A stretch of 64,000 nt of DNA, taken from the NCBI GenBank assembly GCA_016859345.1, contig CM029115.1, positions 10,857,501 through 10,921,500 on the forward strand, in the 5' to 3' direction. Positions 1 to 14,118 of this stretch are shown here, piece after piece; the first letter of the stretch is position 1; each line of letters begins with the position of its first letter. Made by a program: the position numbers and the translations under genes. The DNA is from Istiophorus platypterus. Its lineage: Eukaryota; Chordata; Actinopteri; Istiophoriformes; Istiophoridae. Below the pieces are notes generated by a model. It searched no databases, was not told the DNA's origin, and was given only the letters and a program-made list of their open reading frames with translations.

Positions 1-223
1 CAGTGAATATGCAGAGATATTTGAAGTCCTGCTGATTGGTGCAACAGGAGGAGCGACTCTAGGCTCTCAGCTTGTAACCAGGGTAACCATCGCCAAGAGT
101 GACTCTCGAAGTGGGGTGGTCCGTTTCCTCAATGAGAGCCTAATCACTGTGGTCAACCCGAACTCCACTCTTAAACTCAATCTTGTTTTGGAGAGAACAG
201 GAGGCCTAGTGGGCAATGCAATG
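1..223 (+). CDS. adgrv1: ADGRV1 window exon 1 (5' end cut by window)
   Basis: Reads from base 2 (the base at 1 closes a codon begun earlier) to a GT donor at 224, phase 0. It encodes the last strands of one Calx-beta repeat (SEYAEIFEVLLIGATGGATL) and the start of the next (SGVVRFLNES). Whether the exon begins before the window cannot be seen. Confidence 0.93.
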
Positions 224-3200
224 GTATGAGGAACAATATATTCTGCATTAAATTCCTGATTTTGTTTTTGTTTTTTTGTTTTTTGTTTGTTTTTTCTTCA
301 TGGATATCAACTAATTCAGAAACATTGTTTTGCCCTCTTGACAGGTTGCTTGGATTATTCGTGGCCCTAACAGCAGAGAGGTCCTTCTTCCAATCAATAC
401 AGATATCAGAGAGCCTGTGAATGGGTCCTTTGTCTTCATGGATGGAGAGGAAGGTACACGCACCATAGAGCTGCGGATTCTCCCCCACGGAGAGGTGGAG
501 GTGGAAGAGACATTTATAATAGAGCTCAGCATTCTGTCCGGAGAGATGGATGTTGATCCTCAGGCTGGTTCCATAACACTAAAGGTACTTCATGGTATCA
601 TGAATGCAAGGTTGATTTCACTATCATGAATCAGTTAAGATTGTTGAACAAGGATTATTGTAATTTCCAAAGCACTTTTGGCTGAAGAAAGTCTAATAGG
701 TTCCAGTTCTCAGCACTCTGCTCACCAGGCACTCCTAATGTGTTTTTGTCTCCCAGATAGAGAAGTTCGGTGACCCAAATGGTATTGTCCAGTTTACTGC
801 CGATGCTCTTCGAGACCATGTCTACAATGAATCCATAGACGCAGAGGATCCATTGAACATTTCCCTGCTGATTACACGCAGAGAGGGTGTCATGGGTAAC
901 ATCACGGTAAGTCAATACACATTTATCATTTATCAGTTATCAATTATATCCAGTATCAGTGCTCAAACTAGCTGAATTTAATTCACTGTGGCCACTGTTA
1001 AAGTGTAAACACAACCATACTTTTACCTCAGGTGCACTGGCAGATACAGAGTGACTCAGATATAGCAGGTGACTTCCAAGCCGTAGCTGGTTCAGTAATT
1101 ATTTTGGAAGGCCAAAGGGAGGCGGAAATTGTCCTCAGCCTGATGCCTGATAATGTGCCAGAGCTGGAGGAGCTCTACACTGTCCAACTCACAGCCGTTG
1201 AAGGTGGTGCTACTCTGGATGCCAACCCAAACCTGATCAGAACCCACATCAGGTGTGTTATTAAGAATTTATTATGAATTCAATAATGTATATTGATTTG
1301 CATGTAAAAAAAAAAAATCAAAAATGGAATTAACTTGAAGTCAATCTTGTACTCTCACCCTTAGGGTGCCTGCTAATGATGAACCCCATGGTGTCTTTTC
1401 CCTGAACCCTGAGCACCAATCTCTAGTGGTAGTTGGGTCAGGGTCAGAGGCCACCAGGGCTTTGCTTATGAATGTGACACGGCTTGCTGGGTTGTTTGGC
1501 AACGTTAGTGTTGGCTACAGGATCAGTGGAAGGATAGATGAAATGATGGACATCAAAGAGATACTGGGAGGACAAGCACAAGGAAGGCTGCTCTTGAGAG
1601 AGGGTCAGACCTTCATAACTATCACTGTGCCCATCAGCAGCCAGGTAAGGAAGAGGATACTCGTTCACACTAGTACAGAGACTGTAATTCAGCAAATTAA
1701 GACTTCTGTGAATGATTACAAAGATGCAAAGAAACCTTTTTAAAATACCATTGTTTATATTGTTTTGAAGTGCTCATTTAGTTGCACTTCACTGTTTTCC
1801 TGATTTTCTTTATGTAGGTGTTTTTGTCAGTGGGTGAAAGCTTCATGGTAATGCTCACTGATGTTAAACTAGTCAGTCCCATCCTTGGCTCCCTGCCTCG
1901 CCTCCTTCATGAAGTCACCGTTGCTACAGTGACTGTGCCCGAAGAAGCTGCCAGCTCAGAGGTGAGTTGCGGTTGTGTGTTTGTTTTGTTTTGTTTTGTT
2001 TTTGCTTTGTTACTGTTGTTTTTGATATGATTTTCTTGTAGTCAAGACTGAGTAATTTTCCACAGTTACTAACAGAAAATGAAAATTTACTGACAATATA
2101 TATCACTTTATTAAATTTTTCTCAGCCATCAGAAGACAAATATAAAAGTACTGCACCATATTCCTCTAATATCTCTTATATAAACTTAAATATAATGTAG
2201 AAAATAAAACTGACATAGTGCTGGGTCCTTGACTGTTCTGTGAAAACTCAGCTGGTTTAGTGAAATTAACATTAATGAACTTTTGTAAGCACTATAAAAA
2301 GAAACTTCATAACAAATAACATTATTAGTGAGTTACAGAATATTCTACTATAGTGTATATGATGGCAACAAGGCAACACCCACTACTTGTCCTTTCTCAT
2401 TTACATTGTGCAGGTTGGCTTTGCCATGCTGGATCTGCAGGTTTCAAATGTAGAAACAGGGACATGTGAAGCTAAGGTGACACGAACGGGGCTGTTTGGG
2501 GACATCAGGGTGCAGTGGAAAGCGGGATATCCTCCAGGACAAGCTTTGCCTGGCTTTGGAACTGGAGCTATCACCCCAAACTCAGGTAATAAAGTCACAG
2601 AGGGATTGATCCCTGAAAAACTGAATGACAGCAGTGTAGACTCACACATTAGCATTTATCCTTGGATGGCAGCACAACAATCTGAGCTTTCATCTCTTTT
2701 ACGATAAATTGATAAATACTCTTTCTCTATACCTAACCCTTGCAATCTGGTTATCAGTCTGATACCAGTCAGACTAACAACAGCCTGCTCTTCTAACTGT
2801 TTGTAATGTGCTCCTTTCTTATATTTAGGCTCACTGACCCTTGCCCATGGAGAGAGGACTAAATCCATATCTCTCACAGCTATTGCTGATGCATTAGAGC
2901 CAGTTTCCTATGCTATACACCTCACTGCTGCCAGCTCCAGTACTGCTGCACCGGCTGCTGTCAAGCTCAGGTAATGTTCCCAGTTTAACTTGTAAGTAGA
3001 CACATGAAATTTTGGACTATCACTCCTTTAATTATATCTTTGATCAGTGATGTCAACAGCCAGGTTTTTCTATGTTACCATTTAAGTAGTGGATATAGTT
3101 TATTGGGATATTTGCATATTTAGCTGTATCAAATGTAGCCTCACTCTTTTTCCCTACACAGATCAGGCTTTACCGTGGCAGAAGTGGAGCCACTGGGGGT

Positions 3201-6200
3201 CTACCAGTTTGCTCCTGATTCCCGCCAGCTAGTTATCGCAGAGGACATCCAGACTATAACACTTTATGTTCAGAGACTCTATGGTTCTCGTAGCAATACT
3301 ACCCGCCTGGCCTATAAAACAATAGAAGGCAGTGCAGCAGCAGGAGAGGACTTTCTTGCGGTGCCTGATGGACATTTGGTTTTTGACTCACCTCGTCAAA
3401 CCAACACTTCATTCCAACTTTCAATAGTTGATGACTCCCTTTCAGAGCCAGATGAGTTCTTTCATGTCAACCTAACAGATGTTCAAGTACTTACTCCAGA
3501 CTTAGCTTGGGCAGGGGCTTTTCCTCGCCTCAACACTCAGCTCAGCATGGCAACTGTCACCATCCTGGCTAGTGATGTGACTGGTGGAGTTTTGAGTATT
3601 GGACCTGGACTGGTCCAAGTACCGGAGGACAGGGATGATGAGAACGAGCAGGAGCGGAGGGTGGTTCTGAAAGTGCGCAGATCTGACAGTGAGGCTGGGG
3701 ATGTGAGAGTTCGGGTCCAAGCATACGGAGGTGTGTGTTTTGTTGCCCTGCTTTATTGCTCCATTGCAGTATATTATATTTTGTAATTTACTTTGATGTT
3801 TACAATTGTACTTTAACTTTTGTTGCTTTGTTGTTTTATCCAGATGGAAGTACAGCACCTCTTCCCTTCACCCTGGAACCTGTCGGGATCCTTGCAAAGG
3901 AGCACCAGGACTTCCGCATGGAGTCCACTATGGTGTCCCTGCAGGCTGGTCAGAATGAGACAGAGGTTATCCTCCTCATCCTGGATGACTCAGAGCCGGA
4001 GGGACAGGAAGTATTCTTCATCTACCTCAGTGATCCAGAGGGAGGTGCACAAATCACAGACAGTTCTTACGAGGGCTTTGGAGCTTTTGCCAAGATCACT
4101 ATCCTAGGTAAAATTATGCCAAAAAGATTATGGTTTTAGTCCACTATAGACTGAAGATAAAATATGAAAAGTATTAAGAAATATACTGTTTTACTCGCAG
4201 TGTGTTCTAGCAAATAAGAATGAGGCAATATATTATTTATTTACTATATATATTTATTGGTATGTGCTCTGGACTCTGTCTCCCCTACCGTTTATAGCAC
4301 TAGATTAATCCCAGGTGTGTGTTTGGGGTCTAATCGAATGGACCAGCGGATGTGTTTGTTATCTCAATGAGTGATTTAGTTTTCTTCTCTGGTTTCACTA
4401 ATGTCATTTGATTTACATCAGGTCAGTGCTGCATTATCCTCCAGCTGCCGTTTTAGGCCTCATTACAATACTTCACATATAATCACTGCAATGGGCATTA
4501 TTTGATTATTCAACATGTAGGATTGATTACAAATAATTATGAATATGTGATTGTGAGGTTATGAGGAATTAGAAATTTGTACTCTCCATTTCTGTTTTTC
4601 TGTTTTGGTGTCTTTATCATTTATCCTCCTCTCTGTCCATACCAGGGAGTGATTTCCACAATGGTATTATAGGGTTTAGTTTTAATTCATTAATGGGCCA
4701 AGTACTGGATGAGGATTCAGAGGACAGAACTGTAGTCCTCTACCTGCAGAGACAAGAAAACAGGTAATAAAAATAAATTTTTTACCATTTTTTTTTTAAT
4801 TCTCAAATTAATAACAAATTGACCCTTGGAAATGGTTTTAATATTTGTCTGCTGCTAAAATGTTTTATTGTTTGTAGTTATTTAGTATGCTCTTTCTCCC
4901 TCTATACAGAGCGTTTGAGGATTTGCAGGTTCTCTGGAGAGCTACCTTTAGCAAGGCAACTCTAACACTTGTCAGCAATGGAGTAAACCTTACCAGACAG
5001 CTTGTGCAGACCTCAGGAACTGCACTGTGTCGAAGAGGTTCAATAATGTGTGCTCTCACTCTGGAGGTCCAGGATGATGAGGTGAGAGAGAGGCAGGGGC
5101 CCCAGGTGAAGTTATCTTTCTGACCATGAAATTCACCCAATCCTACAGGATAAGATAGACTACAAATTTGGTTTAATAATTGATCATGGATCTGTGAATT
5201 CATTAGAAATTCTCTGGTGCACACAATAAAATCGTTGCTTATCCTTGTTGCATAGGAACCAGAGTACCAGATGTGGTTCTTGGTAGAGATTTACCAGGTG
5301 GGTGCTGGAGCTACCATTAATGAGACCACTCGTTTTGCCAACATCACCTTGGCAGCAAGTGACGACCCACAAGGCATTGTGTACTTTGCTGTGGGCCATA
5401 GAGTGCCAGTTGCAACCCCGATGACCTCAAGGCTCAGTCTCCAGATCTACAGACAAGCAAGCACAGCCTCAGCCATGTCTGTACAATATCGCACTTTGGT
5501 AAGTAGCAAACATATATGTACTAGTTAAGCATACAGCACAAGTGGCAAATAAAGGCATACATATGAATACCATGGGGTACAGATACATACAGTGAGATAT
5601 TCGAAATGCACTGAAGCACTAGGGTGCAAGTATTTTGAAAATGTATTTATAATTGTTTGAACTGTTGTTTATCCACCACTATTTAACTTATGAAACACAC
5701 ATGGAACCATTTATTTCGCTGAAAGCATAACACCTGGACAATGTTTATTTCTGTCTGAGCTGCTTTTGTTGATTTAAACTCATGAGTTTCAACAGACACA
5801 AATATAGCAGTATACCGATCTAATCTGGCTCCGTCATAGTAGCACGGTAATTATTTCTATTTACTGCCAGCCAGTTAGAAAAATTTGATTACTTTATGTA
5901 CAGTGGTCAGACAATTTTTCTGTTTTTTTTTTTTTCCTCATTAAATAGTCTTGGAAAAATAGAAATTCTTTTTTAGGATGATTAAGACCGTTTATGTTTA
6001 CTTATTCTCAATTGGTATACTTCTTTAGAGCAATTTAGAGTAAAATTATGAGAAACAGTATATTAAAATGCAATAATGGTAGAAAAATACATATGAAAAG
6101 TACCAACTTTGCATGATATAATCCTTAATTTATGTGTGTATTTTAAAATGGAGCAATAAGAAAACAGCATTTAGCAGTTATTTCACATTTCATCTAATGG

Positions 6201-9200
6201 CTGACCCTGATTTTAGTCTGTCCTCCAATTATACTGTCTATATGTATATTTACTAAAAGTCACTGCTTAGTGTTGAAATTAAAAAAAAAAACTCTTTGAA
6301 CTCATTGTCACCCACCTTTGCTTTGAGGGACCATGATTAGAGATATCCTGGCTCCACACAGCTTGGGCGCTGTGTGAAGGGATCATCTGATTTCGTCTTT
6401 CAGAACTACAGCACGTTGTGAAACTGTATAAAAGGCGTATTGTTGTTATTCTTTTTTTTTTTTTTTTTAATTAAAGCCTCTTTAAAAAACATTGACATCT
6501 TCAATCATATATGTGCTGCAATTCCAATGTAGACCATGTGGATTCTATACATTAAATGGAAACTGTGCCATTAAAAGGTCTAAGGTATAACATTTTTTAT
6601 GGACTGTTTTCACGTGATACGCATATAATAATAAGCTATGCCACTTCTAATCATTTTGGAGTTTTGTGCTTTATAATGTTGGCTATAATTAGCATAATCT
6701 CATTCCTCTTCTCATTCTGCTTTAATCAGTTGATTAGAAATTACCAAAAAACATGTCTGTGTTTTTCCTCTAGGAGCTTCTTAGGGAAGAGGTGATAGGC
6801 CCCTCAATAATACGGCCTGCTAAGGCAGGGATGGACTTTCCAAAACAGGACGGTCGAATAACCTTCGATGTTGGCCACCATAACACTTCACTGGACATTT
6901 ACCTGACACCTGACCACGCCTCAACCTTGCCCACACCTAAGCGCTTCCAGGTGGAGCTTTACAATGCTACAGGGGGAACCAGAGTGCACCATCAGTTTGG
7001 GCTGGCTAATGTGACTCTGGTGTCAAATGCAGCAAGTGAAGCTGTGTGGGCCTTACTGGAACAGTTACATCAGCCTCTTGACCCAACTATATTGAACAAG
7101 GTTCTGCAAGGGCTGATCAGTAAGGTCACTACGCCTCTGATTCGTGAAGAAATGACAGCTGTGCTTGAAGCTCTGGGGAAGGTAACAATGTTAGAGAGAA
7201 GATTAAGAACAAAAACAATTCCTAAAAAATTTGTTTAAAAAAGAGCAGAGAAAACAGAGTGACATGATATGATATCTAATGTTTTATCTGCTCCTTCACA
7301 AGACAATATCATTATATGTGACTAGATATCATCTAGGATTAGTCAATACATTTCATTTAATTCATTTAGTTTTCATTTTTTCCAATAGTTTTATTATGAT
7401 TTTTCTTCTAAAGATTTTCTGCTGAAAGTACAATTTTCTCCAGAATGTCATCACATTGTCCATATCAATGTAAGTGGTAAAAATATTTTTGGATTTATCA
7501 CTTAAAATATTGCAAAATGAGTCAGTGATGAGTGAAACACTTGCTTCTGTGTTATTTTATTTTTTCACCACTTGAAGTGAGTCAGTGTAGTAAAGCGTGT
7601 CAGACAGTGCTATGCTAAAGGACATACATCACATCTACTGCCCTATTTTGATACATCTGACAAGTTTGTCATTGGAAATTTGCTTTGATATCAAGCTCCA
7701 GACAAGCTGAGACAACACTGTAATTTAATATGAGGGAGTGTTGGAATCAGCTGAAGCAACGAGAGAGAGTGAGAAGAAGATGGAGGGAAGGAGACTGAAG
7801 ACAAGAGTGACAGTAATTCACGACAAAAAACATAAAAGCTACATATTACTGAGACCTAAAGAAAGAGACAGAGCCAAGAGCTTTTGAAAAGAGAAATAGG
7901 GCATGTAAAAGCTTACTCAAGTCCCAGTAACATGTACATATGTGACAGATACATGCAAACCATACCAGAGGTTCTTAATGCGTCTCTAACTCTCTCTCAC
8001 CCTGTCTTTCTTCTGAGCCAGGTTCTTGCAGAGGCAGAGAGGGCTCCTTTACATGAAAGCAGCCGGAATTTGACTTATGACCTCCTGTGTGCTTTGGCCA
8101 ATCCCAGCAGAGTCGACACCCGAGGCCTCAGCTACCTCACTGAGGTAGCTGAGCGATTTGCTTTCTCCTTCCTCACTCGCAGCCATTGTGAAATGTGAGT
8201 GTCAACATCCCTCCTTAAAATCTTAAGATGTTGATCATCGTGTGGTGTTTTACAGATAAACATTATATTACAGTGCATGCCCATGTCACACCAATGATTT
8301 TCCTTTTAAATATTATTACTAAGATTTTCATGTGTGGAATTAAATGTTTTTCTTCGTGTGGTTTCTCCAGAAGGGGTACCATCCTTGAAACTTGTCCATA
8401 TATGAGCATCTCTGCCTTCCAGTGGTACCCCACACAAATCAATGGACACAAATTCAGGGGCCGCAATGCCGATTTCCTCCAACTCCCAGATACCCTGTTG
8501 CCAGTACCAGCAGTCTTGACTGCTTACTGTGGCAACCTCAGCAAGATACAGCTGACCGAGTTTAGAACTGAACACTGGTTTCTCAGCAATGATACAACCA
8601 CTGTTCTCAGCGGGAAGGTAGGAAATACAGTTTTGCTTCAGTTACTATGAAGAGCAAAGGAAGTGTCAAATGACTTTTTTTACCGATGGGAGAACATTTC
8701 ATTATTAAACTGCAGGTGGCAGTATTGCTCCGAAAGAAACTAGCCATTAATTTCTAAGCTCACTCCAAAGCTGAACTCTCTTCCTCTGTCGTCTCTGTTT
8801 ATATGTAGGTATTCTCAGCCAGCCTCCAGGACAGAAAATCACGACCCCTAGAGGATGGCAATGAGGTGGTGTATCGCATCCACACCTCTGGTCGGCAAAT
8901 TAAACCAGGCCGGTCTCTGTGCCTTCTCTGGAACCAGACCACTGCAAGGTAATTCACAACAGACATACCCAGTTAGGTGCCCAGTCCCCCTGGATAAGCC
9001 AAAGACAGCTTGTTGATACTGCAAATTTATATTAACACAAAACACATTCTGATCTTGATGCTGCCACCACCACTGCTGATCATGTCAGTGGTAAAGGGTT
9101 TTTATTCTAATGTATGCCCACTAAACATTTTTTCTTTAAGTAAATGTTATTCGTTATTCTCTGTGTTCATAATTGTCTGAATATGTTTTAAAGCTCTAAC

Positions 9201-10884
9201 CCTCTGGTCATCCGTCTGTCATCCTTTCACTAATTATGTGAGTGAGACCAGTTTGCTTAGTCAAGGGCAAAAGTCCAAGTTCAGCCTTTCAGTAAGGCCA
9301 TTGCCGCCTCCTTGGAAGAAGTCATATCCCTATGTATAATAGCTGTGTGATGGAAATTGGAGCGAAATGAAGAAATCTGACAAAACTTGACCTTTCTCTG
9401 GTTTATTAAATCTTGCATGCAAGGGGATCTGGTCTGATACAGAGTTGCACGGAGCCTGTACAGGAGTCAAGTCTTTGCTCTTGAATCTATGATAGATGTG
9501 ACTTGTTTATGAAATTCCGCTCCTCCATTTCTGGGTACTCCCATTCCTTGATTTTTAAGGAAACCTCCTCTCATTCATGTTATCAAAAATAGAATAAAAG
9601 GTTTGCAATATTTTATAGTTTTTTGTGGTCACAAAAACTTAGATTTGCCTCTACAATCTTCGCATTCAGTGGTCTATACTTTTCATCCTCAAAGCTGGGA
9701 GTCGGTTTGTTGAGGATATTCTAGGGTGTGGGAAGGGATTTGGAAAAGCTACTTGGACAATGTTTCCCGGAAAACAAAACTGATGAGAGAACTGATATGG
9801 AGAGAGAGCAAAAGGTGAAGAGAGAAGCAGTCACTGACAAGGAAAGGCCAATATTGCCGCATGACTTTCTTAATGTGAATGGAACGTTAAAATTAAAATG
9901 TTAGAAGATGGTTTTTGCTTCTCAAAACTGCTCAATCAATACATATCTGTTAATTGTGCCACTGAATCTATACCCTGTTGTAACAATAGTCTTAACTTGT
10001 CGTTTTTCTTTCCTCACCTTTTCCTGCATCCTCTCCTCTCCCCTATAGTTGGTCATCAGATAGTCAATACTGCAGGGTTGTGAGAGAGACAGGGAACTAT
10101 GTGGAATGTGCCTGCTCCCACTTGTCTATCTACGCAGCCTACGCAGAGTTTGCCACTCTTACATCCTACAACGAGGCCTTCTATGCTTCGGGATTTATCT
10201 GCATCTCAGGTACAAAACACACTTCTCTTATGTCTCTTCTACACTTAACTTTTTTTCCCTTGTTTTTTTCTGTCTGCCCACTGCCTGCTTGCCTGCCTCT
10301 CTGGTGCAGTTTATCCTCATAGTTTGATCTTCTGTATTCCTCCTACATTTTTATAAATAGTTACTGTTGATTCATGAAATCGTAACATTAGTTTCTTGTG
10401 TCCTACTTCTGTCCTACCTCTCCACAGGCTTTGCGTTGGCCATCACATCCCACATGCTCTGCTCCCGTTTCCCCATGTTTGCTGCCAAATTGCTCACTCA
10501 TATGATGGTGAGCTGTCTTGGAACCCAGGTAATGCATTTCTGCTAACATCCTTTTGTATAGTATTACAGTACTTCACTATATAGGCCAAAGTGAGTACAA
10601 ATCAATGCTTATGAAGGTGGAGACCTTCATACTCCCATGACATCTGCATTCATTTTTGTAGCATTTTCATTCTCTATTATGGCCTAAAATGCAGATGGAT
10701 AGGGAACTTTTGGAAAATATTATAGAGGCATTCATCTCTTTGTGCTCTATTTTCAACACTTTGATTTTCATGATGTACAAATACTAAAAGAAACAGACCC
10801 CCCCCCCCACACACACACACACACACACACACACAGATGTAATTCTTTATATAAAAATATTTTAAATGTGTACCAGGAGAGCAG

Positions 10885-10949
<65 letters not shown>

Positions 10950-13900
10950 CACACACATATATATATATATAGATATAGACATATATTCTACTCCAGCCCA
11001 TCTTACTGGCCATTAGATATGTCACAGGTATTTTTTGGGAAATGTGCATAGACGTGAACACACATCATTGAATGTCATTGGTTGCATAGTTTGCGGGCCA
11101 GCGCGTCCTGACAACACAACCATGTCCCCCGCACCCTCGCCCATTAAAAACGCAAGCTGTCACATAATCAGTGAGCGAGATAGATATGTGGCTGCACGTT
11201 AGTCTCTCAACAGGTCCCCACCGTGTGTGTGTGTATGTGCGCATGTGTGTGCGTGAGTGAGTGCGGGACTGGTAATTTTCCACTGGTCTCCCCTCTCTTT
11301 GGTTGACAAACACGAGCCCCTATTAAAGCAGACTGTCGTTGGGGGCGAACCACCTCGGGCTCGACCTGTTTATGGCCCAGGCAGAGCCCCTGAACCTTAA
11401 AGGGTTTCAGATGGAAAATTCCGTCCGTTCTGTTTCCTCGTTGATACTGTACTGCATGTTAAGGCCTTCTTCTTCGGGTGTGCACGTCTTTGCTATAGTT
11501 TATAAAATACATGCGTGTGTTTCTTTGGCCTTCTAGTCAAGGCCAGTCGATGATGGCCTGGTTGAATTTCACAATGACAAACTTGAGGCCTAACCCAATG
11601 TGCACTCTGGTATTAAGATTTACCCTTGAAGTGGTCATGGTGACATGGTGGGCTCACAGAGCAAGAGTGCTAAATTAAAATAACCATTTGACGTCATTGT
11701 CTTCACTTAACTACGCATTTTCTCTTAGATCTTAGACAGGTAGAAACAGAATAAAAACATGACTTCCTTTTTTGTATCAGATTTGTTAGTGAAGTCAATC
11801 TGTCTTTAGTCTTTTCTATCTAAAGAAGCCTAATTTTCCTGCCTAATTTTCAAGGGCCTTATTGTCATAATCCTGGTATATGACGTCAATACAGCACTCA
11901 GCTCAGCTATTGAGGGGCTGACTTTCCCTTGTTGTATACACAAGATGAGAGGAAGTAGACATGAGGATGAAACATGATGAATTATCAAAACAATTTCTCA
12001 GCAAGTTCCATTAAGTAGCTTTTCCGTCTGATATTTTACCACTCAATTTTGTGTTCAATCCCTGTGGCACTCCTAATGAAGTTGGCTTTCTTGTTTCCCA
12101 AATAGTATCGAAGCCCACTAATAATTTTAATTCATACTATCAAATCAAAACATGCAGTATATACTGGCGTTTATCTATCTCTGGTAAATTGGAAGAACGA
12201 TAAGACACTTCAATTGAATATAGAGACTATCGGTTAGGGAATAAGTATCTGGGATTTTGATGAATCTGGAGATGCAAAGTCTGCACACATCCGTTTTATA
12301 TTCTCATAGACATGGAATTGACTTTCATGCTCATTCTCTCTAACTGCAATACCCAAGCAGTAGTGTCAAAGGACATTCAAACTCAATAAGAATTTATCTG
12401 AATCCACATGCTGCACCTGCTTTGGATATGGAACAAACTTGAGAATTGTTACTACAATCAAAGGTTGGCATTAGTAAAGGATTAGAGTTACATTTCTGAT
12501 TCAAAAAGGTAAAGGATCCTGAATCTTTGATCAAAGAGTAATTAGAAACAGAAATGTCTCCTGTACTTGTTGGTCCAAGCCTTGTTCGTGCCTCACCATT
12601 GATTTGAACTGTCAGGTCCAGCTTCAACGACTTCTGACAAGGAGGGCTCTCCATCTGTGGTGGCTGAACTGTAATTAGTCTCTGACACTGCCCTCAGTGG
12701 GGAGAAATTAAAGCTGCCGGTTTGATTTATATCTCTCTGCAACAGCCACAGTCCAGCAGAAAGAACTAGAACAATATCCTACTCCTCTGTGAGAATCTGA
12801 AAGTTGAGAGCAAGTGGAGGAGATGGAGAAGGTGGGGGCCGGGGTTCAATTTATGAAGTTTTTGATTGTCTTACAGTCTCAATTTATCTGGCTGTCATCC
12901 TTTTCAGCCATCTAGTTTCCACAAATGTCTCAGACACTGAGACACCAAGGGTACTAATGGCAGTATATTTTGCAGATAATCTAGCAAAATGACAGGAGTA
13001 TGAACACCATTAAAAGATGCCTGTCACCAGGCAACTGATTTAGCAGAATAATCAAAAAAAAAAAAATTCAACTCATTATTTAGTCATTGCCATATTAGTT
13101 GTTGGGGCCACCAAACACACACCAAGTTGCATTGAGATCAATGTCACATGTTACTTTTTACAGCTCAGGAAAAGCAGAAAATGTACTTAAAATTTTTTAC
13201 AAACAGGTAATGAAGCATATTGTCTGAGCTGTGTTTCCAAACCTCTGCTTCTTAATCTTCTGCTAGTCCTATTTTAAGGATAGGTAAAGTGTGAGGTATT
13301 AGATGTGTTGTGTAGGCTTACATACTTTACATACTATGTTGGATAGGCCCTAACATATGTCAGACATAGAATCTTGGTGAAGGGTCAAACGGCTTGGGAC
13401 TGAACGGTGTTGATATCACAATGCCCAAAGGGCAACAGAGAGTGGACACTGACCTCTTACTGAGAGTAAATAATGATTTGTCCCATCCACCACCTCCAGG
13501 GGGACTCCTCTCAGACTGGACGATTGTGCGTGCGTGCGTGCGTGTGTGCGTGTGTGCGTGTGTGCGTGTGTGCGTGCGTGCGTGTGTGTGTGTGTGTGTG
13601 CGCGTGGGTGGCGTGTGTGTGTGCGTTTTTGGCACATCAGAGGTTGTGCGGTGACAGTCTCTGGCTCTGGCCAGCCGTTTGTCCTCCCCTCAGCAAGACA
13701 ACTAAAGATTGTCTGTGTAGAGTGGAAATTTACCCAGTGCATATGTGCTATGGAAGTGAACCTCACCTGTTCCTATCTGTGTATATATGTTGACATGCAT
13801 GCATGGATTTTGTGTGTTTTGTCATGTCAGGGCTCCTAACATGGGTAGGAATGTTGATCAGTTATTTTGGTTGAGAAATCAAATTCAATAAATATAATAT

Positions 13901-14055
13901 TAAGACAGGAAGTATTTAGGTGCAGTCTATATATGTGCAGAGTTTTGATAACTTATCCCTTATTGTCATCCGCATTGAAGAAATATTTTTTTTAACTGAG
14001 CATTGTGTACTATTTATAAGAAGATCTTTGTTCACTGATTTTGTCAGCCTCAATT

Positions 14056-14118
<63 letters not shown>

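Noticed and set aside
3731..3786. Open extension of exon 9 into the intron
   Set aside because: A GTGTGT donor at 3731 and exon 10 at 3844 restore the Calx-beta repeat in phase. The extension encodes no domain. The same applies to the open extensions of exons 7 and 25.
6556..6795. 79-residue frame overlapping the start of exon 14
   Set aside because: Different frame from the receptor and interrupted by the real acceptor. No support as an alternative exon.
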